A DNA stretch of 52,049 nucleotides, from positions 1-52,049 of the forward strand of contig JABRWB010000090.1 in NCBI GenBank assembly GCA_039961635.1. Direction: 5' to 3'. Source of the DNA: a bacterium. GTDB lineage: Bacteria; 4484-113; JAGGVC01. The position numbers and the translations under genes are program-made. The notes beneath the pieces were generated by a model. It saw only the letters and a list, made by a program, of their open reading frames with translations, ran no database searches and was not told where the DNA came from. Each line of letters starts with the position of its first letter. Position 1 is the first letter of the stretch. Below are positions 19,597-28,773 of the stretch, piece after piece.

Positions 19597-20529
19597 TTAC
19601 TGCGCCGGGCGCAACGCCAACTTTGATCGCTCCATCCCCAGAATGAGCCTGTTGCCTTTGCCGACGTATTTGACATCGGTCATTATGTTTCGCATAAGCA
19701 GCACGCCCCGTCCAAGATGCTTCATAAGGTTTTCAGGATCGGTCGGATCGGGGAGCGAAGCATGATCGAATCCGTCGCCCTCATCCTCGATCGCTAATGT
19801 CAGCTTGCTGGAATCGATCTTCAACTCGATTTTGATTTTGCGATCGGAATATGGAGGCTTCGAGGCGCGCTCGGCAATGAATTTTTCATAAGATTCGGGC
19901 GATTCGCTTAGCAGCTTTTCTTTTTCGCTGCTCGAAATCCCGAGATTTCCGTGCTCGAAAGCGTTCAGCAACGCTTCGTACATTGAAATCTTTATGTCAA
20001 CCATATTTGGGCTGCATTCAGGCCAGGTGTTCCTTATGGATTCATTGACGTATGCGATGACTCCTTGAAACAGTTTTTGGTCGTTGGGAAGCGCGAAACA
20101 CACTTCATGGCTTCCTACATACGGCACCACGTCTTTCATGTGAAACTTTTCTTCGTAAATACTAAAAACCCGGTCAATAACGCTTAGCAGTTCGTTTGTC
20201 TGAAACGGTTTCTTAACGAAGTTAACAGCGCCCAGCCTTATCGCCTCGATTGCATCGTTCAGCGTCCCGTAACCGGTTACGATGATTACCGGAGTGTCGA
20301 TGCCACGCTCCCTCATCGCGGTAATAAGTTCAAGGCCGTTCATCCGCGGCATTTTGATATCGGTGATGACCAGGTCGACGGGATGCTCCGCAAGTTTTTC
20401 CAGCGCGTCAAGGCCGTCCACGGCGTCGCGGACCGATACATCCGTCGCCGAGACGATCTTTCTCCGAATTATTTCGCGGATGATCTCCTCGTCGTCTACA
20501 ACCAAAATTTCCTTGCCGCGTTGAAGCAA
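19597..20529 (-). CDS. Response regulator with C-terminal anti-sigma-factor-type HATPase domain
   Basis: A CheY-like receiver spans residues 1-125: acidic pocket VVDDEE, phospho-acceptor Asp57 in TDIKMP, Thr85, and Lys107 in VKKPF. A short linker follows, then an RsbW/SpoIIAB-like HATPase_c domain (about 160-305) with the N-box EALLNAFEHGN, the G1 box EDEGDGFD and GRGVLLMRN. This pairing suggests a phosphorylation-gated kinase or anti-sigma switch of a partner-switching system. No cognate histidine kinase, sigma factor or antagonist is nearby. The start is TTG with AAGGGG 7 nt upstream. Confidence 0.88.
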   Translation of the reverse strand: MLQRGKEILVVDDEEIIREIIRRKIVSATDVSVRDAVDGLDALEKLAEHPVDLVITDIKMPRMNGLELITAMRERGIDTPVIIVTGYGTLNDAIEAIRLGAVNFVKKPFQTNELLSVIDRVFSIYEEKFHMKDVVPYVGSHEVCFALPNDQKLFQGVIAYVNESIRNTWPECSPNMVDIKISMYEALLNAFEHGNLGISSSEKEKLLSESPESYEKFIAERASKPPYSDRKIKIELKIDSSKLTLAIEDEGDGFDHASLPDPTDPENLMKHLGRGVLLMRNIMTDVKYVGKGNRLILGMERSKLALRPAQ

Positions 20530-20649
20530 TGGCGACCCCTTGCAAAGGCGTGATATTCTAGATTATCGCCGTTTACATTTCAACACCGGCCGGGCCTCAT
20601 CTATTTCGCAATTGTGGTAGCATTCCCTCCGGTGAAAAACAGGAATCCA

Positions 20650-23253
20650 ATGGTTAAAAACCTGCCGGTAAAGGCCTACAGCCTTAAAAGCGGCCTCAAG
20701 GTATACACGTTCGACGTGCCCGAAAGCGCGCGCTGCTATGTCGACCTTTGGTTCTGCGTCGGCGCCGAATGCGAGCGGCCGGAGCAGTTCGGCATTTCGC
20801 ATTTCCTGGAGCACATGGTATTCAAGGGAAATGAAAAGTATGGAGCGGGCGACATAGACCGGCTTACGGCGGAAGCGGGAGGCTACAACAACGCCGCGAC
20901 CGCCCTCAAGTACACGCATTACCACTTTGTAATGCCTCATGAAAGCTTACCGGTTGCCCTCGACCTCCTGTTTGAAATGTGCGCCAGGCCTTCGATCGAC
21001 AGGCACGAGTTCGATCTCGAACGCCAGGTCGTAATGGAGGAAATGAAGCAGTATCGCGACCATCCTCTTCTCGCGCCTTATTTGCTTCACCAGCTTGGCT
21101 TTTATGCAGATACGCCCTGGGGACACAACATTTTGGGCACCGAGGATTCCCTGAACGGCCTTACCGCCGAAGCGATGAAGAAATACCATCGCAGCCACTA
21201 CACTCCGGGAAACGCGGCTTTGATTGTATCCGGCAAGCTTCCTGATGAACGAAAACTGCTTGAATTGGTTGAGATGCGCACCGAAGGCTGGGGCAAATCG
21301 CGTCTTGCTTCAAATTCCAGAAGACGTTTGCCCAATAGACTTCCTGCGGGGGAGCATCGTTTGGTATACCCGGCCGACCAGGAAGTTGCATACGGCTATC
21401 TTTCCGTACCGTGCCCCGGTGGTGACGTTTCCGGCGATGGGGCGATACTTTCTCTATTGACATTCCTCCTTGCCGGCACTTTTTCAAGCAGGCTCAATCA
21501 GGCGCTGATGGAAAAAGAGCTTCTTTGTCAGGAATTCGAGCTGGCGAGCGAAGACACGCCGCCCGCCAACTCGCTTCTATTCAGATTCGTCACCGAATCA
21601 ACCGAAAAAGTTCCCCGTATTTTGGAGGTATACAGAGAGCACCTGCAAGAAATAGCAGCGCATCCACCCAGCTGGGACGAACTTTCCACGGCAAAGGCAG
21701 CTATCTCTGCACAAAGGAAATTTGGCTCGGAGGACGCCGTCGGCGCGGGCGCTTGGCTCGGCGTCGTCGCCTTTCCGCGGCGTTCGCTCGCGCAGATTGA
21801 CGCTTTCCTCGACTTATTCGATCGCGCGGTGCCGGAAGATATTTCATCGCTGGCCTCCCGGATTCTTGCGGACATGAACCGAGTAGGAATCACGATTGCC
21901 TATCCCGGTACTCAAAAAGAGCCTTCCGTGCCGCAAAATCTGGGGAAATTTCTTTCACCGGCCGTCAGGCGGGTTTTCGTTGAGAAATCTTTAGGCAAAA
22001 AGTCCAGTATGTATCCCGAACGCATCGGCAAAACGGACTCCGGAATCGAGGTTTTCGGATGGCATGTTCCTGTTTCGAGCACAGTCAGTTTCCGACTGGA
22101 TTTTCCTTATGATTTAACATGCGAACCTTCTGCGGGAATTTCTCGAATTACCAACGAGTTGCTGCTCAAAGGCACGAAGCGAAAAAGCGCGATAGAAATA
22201 TCAAAGCTTTTTGAAAGGGTTGGAGCTTCAATCGATGTTTCTTTCAGTTCAACCCACCTGGGGCTTTCCACCTCGCTCGTTTCCGGCGACTGGGCAATCG
22301 CGCCTGCGGTCTTCGCGGAAATTCTTGGATCGCCGCGGTTCGACTCGAAAGAACTTGAACGCGCCAGATGGGACTCTCTGACGAAATTGGCCAGGATAAA
22401 GGACGAAAACAGCTCATACGCTTGGGACCGCTTCTGCCGGAGCTTTTTCAAGTCCTCTCCCTACGGCGTGCAGTCGCTCGGAAACGAAAACGACCTTATG
22501 GCGCTCAAAGCCCGAACGGTTATGGCGTACGCGAAGAGAATCATCAATCCGGAAACATGCCGCGTTGTAGTTACAGGGTCTTTCGATTCCGCAAGGGTGA
22601 TGGACCAACTGGAAAGTGAATTCGCCAAATACAAGTTCTCCTCGAAAGAAAAAATCAATCCTCGGGAAGGTACCTTCAAGGGCGGCAACCGCAGACTGTC
22701 ATTCAAAATGGACAAAGAGCAGTCGGCCCTCTTGGTCGGGATGCCTGCAGCGGGCATTTCCTCGCCGGAGTCGGTATATTGGCAGCTGTTCAACTGCATA
22801 TTGGGAGTGGGAGCCAATTCAAGACTGTTCCGCATCCTTCGTGGGCGTGAATCGCTTGCATATTCCGTCGGCAGCTCATACTTCGCGGGGAAAAAACTCG
22901 CCTGTATCGCAATTTTGATACTTACTTCCTTCGACAAAGTAGAGGCCGCTTGGCAGGGAATAATTCGTGAAATAAGCAATCTCGTTTCAAAGCCACCAAC
23001 CAAAAGGGAATTCAAGGCCGCGCAGCGATTCCTTTCCGTACTTCAAAGGGATCTTCTGGAAACGCCCCACGGAAAGTGTAGCGAAATTATGCGCGCGTTG
23101 CAGCTTGGCATGCCGCCGGACTATCCGCTTACTCGCATTGACGAGCTGCTTGCGGCGGATTACGGCAGATTTTGCGACTTCGTCAAGAACGTTAAAATGG
23201 AAAACTGGGGAGCGATACACGTAGGCCGCAGCGGCTGGCCGCCCCAAACATAG
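20650..23253 (+). CDS. M16 family zinc metallopeptidase (two-domain, pitrilysin/PqqL-like)
   Basis: The active-site domain carries the inverted zinc motif HxxEH in ISHFLEHMVFKG and the distal Glu in VVMEEMKQYRDHP. A second, inactive M16-like half starts at about residue 450 (ETGIEVFGWHVPVSS-type strand), giving the clam-shell of M16 proteases. Total length is 867 aa from ATG 20650, chosen because AGGA lies 5 nt upstream; GTG at 20614 and GTG at 20632 are in-frame alternatives. No signal peptide is evident, so it is probably cytoplasmic. It likely degrades small peptides, as its neighbour tricorn does outside the cytoplasm; the pairing is inference. Confidence 0.9.
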   Translation: MVKNLPVKAYSLKSGLKVYTFDVPESARCYVDLWFCVGAECERPEQFGISHFLEHMVFKGNEKYGAGDIDRLTAEAGGYNNAATALKYTHYHFVMPHESLPVALDLLFEMCARPSIDRHEFDLERQVVMEEMKQYRDHPLLAPYLLHQLGFYADTPWGHNILGTEDSLNGLTAEAMKKYHRSHYTPGNAALIVSGKLPDERKLLELVEMRTEGWGKSRLASNSRRRLPNRLPAGEHRLVYPADQEVAYGYLSVPCPGGDVSGDGAILSLLTFLLAGTFSSRLNQALMEKELLCQEFELASEDTPPANSLLFRFVTESTEKVPRILEVYREHLQEIAAHPPSWDELSTAKAAISAQRKFGSEDAVGAGAWLGVVAFPRRSLAQIDAFLDLFDRAVPEDISSLASRILADMNRVGITIAYPGTQKEPSVPQNLGKFLSPAVRRVFVEKSLGKKSSMYPERIGKTDSGIEVFGWHVPVSSTVSFRLDFPYDLTCEPSAGISRITNELLLKGTKRKSAIEISKLFERVGASIDVSFSSTHLGLSTSLVSGDWAIAPAVFAEILGSPRFDSKELERARWDSLTKLARIKDENSSYAWDRFCRSFFKSSPYGVQSLGNENDLMALKARTVMAYAKRIINPETCRVVVTGSFDSARVMDQLESEFAKYKFSSKEKINPREGTFKGGNRRLSFKMDKEQSALLVGMPAAGISSPESVYWQLFNCILGVGANSRLFRILRGRESLAYSVGSSYFAGKKLACIAILILTSFDKVEAAWQGIIREISNLVSKPPTKREFKAAQRFLSVLQRDLLETPHGKCSEIMRALQLGMPPDYPLTRIDELLAADYGRFCDFVKNVKMENWGAIHVGRSGWPPQT

Positions 23254-23280
23254 CCAAGCGAACGCGGCTATACTCATATC

Positions 23281-23493
23281 GTGTTTGGCGAACTGACATT
23301 GATCGCCGTGGCGGTCTCTTCGATCGCGTATTTCGCGTTTATCCAATCCTATATCGAAGATCCCGATAAACCCTTAAAGGATGCCGACTGGCTTCGGGAG
23401 TGGGAGGAATACAACCGGAAAAAAAGGAAGGTCGGCGGATTGATGCAGTTCGAGATCGACAGGATCCTTCGCCCCGGCCGATTGGAACGCTAG
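23281..23493 (+). CDS. Small membrane-anchored protein of unknown function
   Basis: Seventy residues: one N-terminal hydrophobic helix (LTLIAVAVSSIAYFAFI), then a charged, helical cytoplasmic-type tail (WLREWEEYNRKKRKVGG). A -10-like TATACT (23269-23274) ends 6 nt before the GTG, which would give a leaderless mRNA as inferred for radA and rsmD. Its stop codon overlaps the stop of the convergent ispF fusion within CTAG. I do not recognise a family. Confidence 0.5.
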   Translation: MFGELTLIAVAVSSIAYFAFIQSYIEDPDKPLKDADWLREWEEYNRKKRKVGGLMQFEIDRILRPGRLER

Positions 23494-24512
23494 TGCTTTT
23501 TTCTGGCGGCCGATCTTGCCAGGTGGTCGGCGAAAGCGTTTTGCCCGCGCGGAATGTAATCCAACGATACTTCGGGCATCCTTGCCAATATCTCCGAAGC
23601 TTCTGCCCAGTATGGTTGCAGCTCCGGGCTTTTGACTTTGTATTTTCCGGCTAGCTGCCTTTGCACAAGCTCGCTGTCCATACGAATTCTGATACGGCCT
23701 TTGTTGCCCGCCAAACCGTCCAGCCACCTGAGCAACTCCAGTACGGCCGTATATTCCGCTACATTGTTCGTGGCGCGTCCGATGTGCCAGGAAAAACCGC
23801 AAACGGGCTCACCGTCGGGCAGCGACAAAATGATTGCGCAGCCGCTTGGTCCCGGATTGCCGGATGTTGCACCGTCCGTGTTGAATATCGCTTCCGGAAG
23901 TCGGGATAGCATTTTCGCTATTTCGGGCGCATTCGGTTCGTTTCGGGGAGGGTTTTTATAAATCGTTCCCGGGAACACAAGCTTTTCGCGTGAACCGTCT
24001 TCAACCGACATATTTTTCTGGGAAAGCGCGGTGGATACTACCGTCGCAACGGCATAGGCCGCTATTCCCTCTTTCCTGCCGGCAAATCCCATTTTTTCGG
24101 TGGTGGTGGCCTTTACGTTTACTTGCGACGGAGAAATGTCCAGCGCGGTCGCGATGTTGCGCCGCATTTCAGTATAGTACTCGCAGAGTCTCGGAGATTC
24201 CGCCACAATCGTCGAATCCACGTTGGAAACCGCGAATCCATTTCTTTCTGCAAGCTCGGCAACCTTGGCGAGAATTACAAGGCTCGAAATCCCAAGCCAA
24301 TCCGGGGACGTGTCAGGAAAATGCGTACCGATGTCGTCGAGCCCGCAAGCTCCCAGCAGCGCGTCCGCGATCGCGTGCGCCAGAACGTCCGCATCCGAAT
24401 GACCGGCCAAACCTGGGTGACCCGGTATTTCAACGCCGCCCAGCACCAGCTTTCTTGCCTGATCGAACCTATGTGCGTCATATCCTATTCCAGTCCGAAC
24501 GTTATTGTGCAC
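23490..24512 (-). CDS. ispF: IspF - RNase HI-like fusion protein
   Basis: Residues 1-165 are 2-C-methyl-D-erythritol 2,4-cyclodiphosphate synthase of the MEP isoprenoid pathway: metal ligands Asp12, His14 (GIGYDAHRF) and His46 (VLAHAIADAL), DIGTHFPDT, and TTTEKMGFAGR. After a linker of about 40 residues, positions 207-340 form a ribonuclease-H domain with all four acidic positions: Asp213 (NTDGATSGNPGPSG), Glu253 (NNVAEYTAVLELLRWL), Asp279 (IRMDSELV) and Asp329 (NAFADHLAR). Both halves look active. The reading frame runs straight through with no stop or slippery site at the junction. GTG start, GGAGG site 8 nt upstream, 11-nt overlap with ispD. Confidence 0.93.
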   Translation of the reverse strand: MHNNVRTGIGYDAHRFDQARKLVLGGVEIPGHPGLAGHSDADVLAHAIADALLGACGLDDIGTHFPDTSPDWLGISSLVILAKVAELAERNGFAVSNVDSTIVAESPRLCEYYTEMRRNIATALDISPSQVNVKATTTEKMGFAGRKEGIAAYAVATVVSTALSQKNMSVEDGSREKLVFPGTIYKNPPRNEPNAPEIAKMLSRLPEAIFNTDGATSGNPGPSGCAIILSLPDGEPVCGFSWHIGRATNNVAEYTAVLELLRWLDGLAGNKGRIRIRMDSELVQRQLAGKYKVKSPELQPYWAEASEILARMPEVSLDYIPRGQNAFADHLARSAARKKH

Positions 24513-25197
24513 AGTTCATTCCTCCACCCCTTGCGGCGAAGATTGCTCTTACGATTTCAAGGTCGCGATTGGTCGAAATTTTGATATTGGCTTCCTCTCC
24601 GGGCACAAAACTCACCTTTGCGCCGCAAGCGAGAAACAGCGACGCATCGTCAGAAAAACACCTTCCTTCGGTTTCCGCCGAAAGGTGAAAGCCAAGCAGT
24701 GCTTTCAGTGGAAACGCCTGCGGCGTCTGCGTTCTGATAAGCGAGTCCCTGTTTACATTGCCTGCAAGTACGCCCGCTTCGGTGCGCATTAGTACGGTAT
24801 CCGGCACGGGAAGAAACGGCGCCGCCCCGGTTGTTTGAGATGCGGCCTCGAAAACAGCGGCGAAAAGTTCCTTCGACGCAAGCGGTCTGGCGGCATCGTG
24901 GATAATCACGATTTCGCCCCCGCAAACCTCAAGCGCGTTTTTAACCGATTCCTGCCTGTAGAACCCGCCGGAAACCACGCTGCCCGGCGCTCCAATTTTC
25001 TTCATAACTGCCTCGGAAGCAACCCATGTGTCATTGCTTGCTGCAATGACTAATTCGGAAGATGTTCCGGAAGCCCATGCGTTTTCTATACATATCTCAA
25101 GAACGGTCTTTCCGCCCCCCAGAACTTCGAGCAGCTTGTTCGCCGCGCCGAAGCGGCTGCTTGCCCCCGCCGCGACAATAACTAGCGAGGCGCGCAC
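24502..25197 (-). CDS. ispD: 2-C-methyl-D-erythritol 4-phosphate cytidylyltransferase
   Basis: Transfers CMP from CTP to MEP, two steps before IspF in isoprenoid synthesis. Family blocks are IVAAGASSRFGAANK (CTP loop), the GG-rich segment VVSGGFYRQESVKNAL, IIHDAARPL, VPDTVLMR, RDSLIRTQTPQAFP, FSDDASLF, and the C-terminal IKISTNRDLEIV. The length (231 aa) is normal. The GTG start overlaps the stop of the PIN/TRAM gene by one base; the 3' end overlaps ispF by 11 nt, so the three are one transcriptional unit. Confidence 0.95.
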   Translation of the reverse strand: MRASLVIVAAGASSRFGAANKLLEVLGGGKTVLEICIENAWASGTSSELVIAASNDTWVASEAVMKKIGAPGSVVSGGFYRQESVKNALEVCGGEIVIIHDAARPLASKELFAAVFEAASQTTGAAPFLPVPDTVLMRTEAGVLAGNVNRDSLIRTQTPQAFPLKALLGFHLSAETEGRCFSDDASLFLACGAKVSFVPGEEANIKISTNRDLEIVRAIFAARGGGMNCAQ

Positions 25198-26390
25198 TAA
25201 AGCTCCTTGCTGTTGTCGTTGATTCGCGCGAAAATCAGCCTTCCGGCCTGGGTTTGCATTACCGATGTGACGCGAACATCCACAACAGATCCCAGGCGTT
25301 CCACGCCTCCCTCGATAACGACCATTGTCCCGTCGTCCAGGTAGCCGACGCCCTGGCCATGCTCCTTGCCTGCCTTGATGATAAGCACCTGCAACGTTTC
25401 GTTCGGCACGACCATCGGCTTGACCGCGTTGGCAAGCTCGTTGATGTTCAGCACGTCCACTTCCTGGACGGTGGCCACTTTGTTCAGGTTGAAGTCGTTC
25501 GTCACGACTATCCCCCCTAGGTTTTTCGCTATCCTGATTAGTTGCTCGTCTACCGAATTGGACAGCGCTTCCTCTTCCGTGTCGTCGTAAATTGAAATCG
25601 GAAACCTGGGATTGCTCCGCAAATCGTTCAATATTTCCAGTCCCCTGCGGCCCTTTGCCCGTCTCAAATGGTCGTTCGAGTCGGCGATGGCCTGAAGCTC
25701 CCGTAGTACGCTTGAAGGAATGACGATGACGCCTTCCAGGAAATGCGTTTTGATTACTTCCGCAATCCGCCCGTCAATAATTGCGCTGGTGTCCAATACT
25801 TTCGGCGGAATACCTTTGATACCAAACTGCGCGCCCAGTTGGTCCGCCTTGGCTTCGGGATAAAAGACGTTGACGGCCAGGTTCGCGCCGAAATAACCCA
25901 GCCACATTACAAGAACAAGATAAAGCCCTATTCTAACGACAGGATCCTGAAGAAAATTAGCCTCCGCGTCCTTCATGAATGAATACAGAGGAAAAAGAAC
26001 TATGTAGGTAATTCCCGTTCCAGCGCCGAAACCCAGAACGCCGGCGATGATTCGCTCTTTGGATGAGCGCTGAAGCCGGACAAGCATTTCGGTAAGCAGC
26101 TTCGAAAGGCGCGCCTGCAGCAACCCGCTAGACAAATAGCCGATAACAAATCCAAGTCCGAGGATAATAACTTTGACGATTTTCAAATACGTAACTTGTT
26201 GAAGTTCATCGCGCAAAACATCTCTGATTAAGGAGGGATTGTTGGAAAGAGTTCCTTCCATCGCCTGAATTGTGGTGCTTAGATATTCCTGCTTGGGCGC
26301 CAGCCAGTAGAAATCATAAATTTGCGCGATTAGATACCCGACCAGCCCGCCGATCAGGACGCCAAGAATACGAGAAACTGATTTGCTCAT
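25197..26390 (-). CDS. PIN/TRAM-domain membrane protein (YacL family)
   Basis: The N-terminal 175 residues contain four hydrophobic segments. The cytoplasmic C-terminal half has a PIN ribonuclease-type domain (KVLDTSAIIDGRI, SSVLRELQAIAD, DEQLIRIAKNLGGIVVTNDFNLNK) and a final TRAM RNA-binding domain (about 335-390). The PIN acidic residues are present, so RNA cleavage at the membrane is possible. In Firmicutes and other bacteria this family is commonly found beside ispD, ispF and radA, exactly as here. An extended -10 (TGCTAAAAT on the minus strand) lies about 33 nt upstream of the start. Confidence 0.93.
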   Translation of the reverse strand: MSKSVSRILGVLIGGLVGYLIAQIYDFYWLAPKQEYLSTTIQAMEGTLSNNPSLIRDVLRDELQQVTYLKIVKVIILGLGFVIGYLSSGLLQARLSKLLTEMLVRLQRSSKERIIAGVLGFGAGTGITYIVLFPLYSFMKDAEANFLQDPVVRIGLYLVLVMWLGYFGANLAVNVFYPEAKADQLGAQFGIKGIPPKVLDTSAIIDGRIAEVIKTHFLEGVIVIPSSVLRELQAIADSNDHLRRAKGRRGLEILNDLRSNPRFPISIYDDTEEEALSNSVDEQLIRIAKNLGGIVVTNDFNLNKVATVQEVDVLNINELANAVKPMVVPNETLQVLIIKAGKEHGQGVGYLDDGTMVVIEGGVERLGSVVDVRVTSVMQTQAGRLIFARINDNSKEL

Positions 26391-26469
26391 TCGAAATCGG
26401 GGAAATTCCCCGGCACTCCGTAAATTTTAGCATGTTCTATCGAGTTCTCCTCGAATGCGGTACGTTTGG

Positions 26470-27831
26470 CTAATCGGTCGCGCCGAATATCCTCTGCACT
26501 GCACTCTGCAGCGAGTTAACCGCCACTACCCCGTCCGCGGAAGGCGGTTCCGGGCCTCCGCAAATCACAGTTGGGATTCCAAACCGCTTCGCTTCGGCCA
26601 CCCTGGCCTGTTGGCGCGAAGTGCGCCTTACTTCGCCGCCCAGCCCTACCTCGCCGATGGCGGCAATCGCGGTTTCCGGCGCTTGTTCCAAGTAGCTCCC
26701 CAACACCGCGATTATGACCGGCAAGTCCAGCGCGGAATCCAAAATCCTCAAACCACCCGCCACATTGACGTGGATATCCCTCGTGGCCATAGGGATTTTC
26801 AAATGCTTTTCGATGACCGCCAAAAGCATCGCCAGCCTGTTCAACTCGAACCCGATTGAGATTCGCCTTGGATACTGAAACGACGACGGCGTAACAAGCG
26901 CCTGCACTTCACAAAGCCACGCCCGTGACGGGGAAGTGACAACCCCGAAGATAGACGGACTCGACAGCGCCGAGCCGCCGATCCATGGAAGCTCGTCTTC
27001 AGGAACCGCCGCCAGTCCACGCGATGTCATTTCAAACAACCCAAGCTCTCCCACGCTGCCGTATCGGTTTTTGCTTGCACGCAAAATACGCAGATCGAAC
27101 GCCGCCTCTTCGTCCAGATAACACACGACGTCAACAAGATGTTCCAGCACTTTCGGGCCGGCAATTTGGCCGTCCTTTGTGACGTGTCCGATAAGGATAA
27201 CCGACGCTCCGGAACGCTTCGCCCACTCCGCCAGCCGTGCAGCGCTTTCGCGCACCTGGGCGACGGTTCCTGCCGCGCTCATCAGCCCCGCAAGACGCAC
27301 CGTTTGAATTGAGTCTACCACGACCAGCGAAAAGGACTTTTCGCGATCCAACAAATCCAGAACGGAGTCAACTTCGGTTTCGCCCAGCAACTCAAGCTTG
27401 GAATCGCCAAGCCCCAACCGCCTTGCCCTGCCAGCCACCTGTTCAGGACTTTCTTCGGCGCTGACATACAGCACCCGTCCGGCCTTCATACCCGCGGCAA
27501 TTTGCAAAACGATCGTGGATTTGCCGACTCCGGGAGGACCGCCAAGCAAGATCACGCTTCCGGGAACGATCCCGCCGCCGATTAATTTGTCGAACTCGGG
27601 CACGCCCGTGCCGGCACGCAGCTCCGTATTTGCCATTGGAATATCGGATACCGACCGGAGTTCAAGTCCTTGTCCGCCCTTCGGCTTTAATCTAAACCCG
27701 GACGGAGAAGCATCCGGGATTGCTTCTTCGGCAAGCGTACCCCAGTCGCCGCAGGACTGGCATTGACCCGTCCATTTTGGCGAATGCGCGCCGCATGACT
27801 GACATACAAAATGAGTCGTCGGTTTGGCCAC
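26470..27831 (-). CDS. radA: DNA repair protein RadA
   Basis: A RecA-like, DnaB-type branch-migration helicase used in recombination. In order: a C4 zinc finger (Cys10, Cys13, Cys24, Cys27), Walker A GGPPGVGKST with Lys104, Walker B VVVDSIQT, the RadA-specific KNRYG motif, and a Lon-protease-like C-terminal domain (VHVNVAGGLRI, AAIGEVGLGGEVR). The length (453 aa) is typical. It starts with GTG only 6 nt after a -10 element. Confidence 0.96.
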   Translation of the reverse strand: MAKPTTHFVCQSCGAHSPKWTGQCQSCGDWGTLAEEAIPDASPSGFRLKPKGGQGLELRSVSDIPMANTELRAGTGVPEFDKLIGGGIVPGSVILLGGPPGVGKSTIVLQIAAGMKAGRVLYVSAEESPEQVAGRARRLGLGDSKLELLGETEVDSVLDLLDREKSFSLVVVDSIQTVRLAGLMSAAGTVAQVRESAARLAEWAKRSGASVILIGHVTKDGQIAGPKVLEHLVDVVCYLDEEAAFDLRILRASKNRYGSVGELGLFEMTSRGLAAVPEDELPWIGGSALSSPSIFGVVTSPSRAWLCEVQALVTPSSFQYPRRISIGFELNRLAMLLAVIEKHLKIPMATRDIHVNVAGGLRILDSALDLPVIIAVLGSYLEQAPETAIAAIGEVGLGGEVRRTSRQQARVAEAKRFGIPTVICGGPEPPSADGVVAVNSLQSAVQRIFGATD

Positions 27832-27837
27832 GCCGGA

Positions 27838-27846
27838 ATATTAGCA
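27838..27846 (-). promoter_or_regulatory. Extended -10 promoter of radA
   Basis: The minus strand reads TGCTAATAT, an extended -10, ending 6 nt before the radA GTG at 27831. Transcription would begin on the start codon itself, giving a leaderless mRNA. Confidence 0.55.
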
Positions 27847-27885
27847 CCGCGGTTCGCACCGCAAAGCAGATAGGACTGCGCTACT

Positions 27886-28764
27886 CTATTTCATTCCGAT
27901 CGCGCGCCCCGTTTCAGCAACCAGGTCTTCAATAGTGACGGGAACCTTTATCCCTGCGGCTTCGAACGCCGCGACCTTGCTTTCAGCAGTGCCTGTATTG
28001 CCGGAAACGATTGCGCCTGCATGTCCCATCCGCTTCCCTTTCGGGGCGGTGCGCCCGCTGACGAATGCCACAACCGGCTTGGACATCATATCTTTGATGA
28101 ACTCCGCAGCCTGCTCTTCGTCGCTTCCGCCGATTTCGCCGACCAGGACGACCGCTTCGGTGGCGGGATCCTCTTCGAATTCGGCAAGCAAATCCACGAA
28201 CGAGCTACCGATAATCGGATCGCCGCCGATTCCGATGCAGGTGGACTGGCCGATGCCCGCTCGGGTCAATTGATCCACTATTTCGTAAGTCAGGGTGCCG
28301 CTCCGTGAAATAACACCGACCGGCCCCTTTTTGAAAATATGGCCCGGCATAATTCCAAGCTTGCACTCTTCGACCGAAATCATTCCCGGGCAGTTTGGCC
28401 CCACGAGAATGCTGTCCGTCGTGGTTACGTAGCTGAAAACCTTTATCATGTCGTTTACAGGCACGCCTTCGGTTATGCAGCAGATCACGTCCACGGAAGC
28501 GTCCACCGCCTCCACTACGGCGTCGGGAGCAAAAGCGGGAGGCACGAAAATTATGCTCGTGTCAGCCCCGGTCGCCTCGACGGCGTCCTGAACGGTGTTG
28601 AAAATCGGCACCTTGTTCTCGAACATTTGCCCGCCTTTTTTGGGAGTGACCCCGGCGACCACGTTCGTGCCGTACTCAATCATCTTCTGCGTGTGGAACG
28701 AACCTTCTCCGCCCGTTATGCCTTGCACGACAACCCTTGAATTCGAATCAATCAAAATTGACAT
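27886..28764 (-). CDS. sucD: Succinate-CoA ligase, alpha subunit
   Basis: Forms succinate and NTP from succinyl-CoA with SucC. Landmarks are the CoA-binding [43 protein letters not shown], and the phosphorylated His248 in [10 protein letters not shown]. The length (292 aa) is normal. It lies 9 nt behind sucC. Together with korABCD 2 kb away this gives the 2-oxoglutarate to succinate part of the TCA cycle, in a ferredoxin-linked form. Confidence 0.97.
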   Translation of the reverse strand: MSILIDSNSRVVVQGITGGEGSFHTQKMIEYGTNVVAGVTPKKGGQMFENKVPIFNTVQDAVEATGADTSIIFVPPAFAPDAVVEAVDASVDVICCITEGVPVNDMIKVFSYVTTTDSILVGPNCPGMISVEECKLGIMPGHIFKKGPVGVISRSGTLTYEIVDQLTRAGIGQSTCIGIGGDPIIGSSFVDLLAEFEEDPATEAVVLVGEIGGSDEEQAAEFIKDMMSKPVVAFVSGRTAPKGKRMGHAGAIVSGNTGTAESKVAAFEAAGIKVPVTIEDLVAETGRAIGMK

Positions 28765-28773
28765 TTCGCTCTC

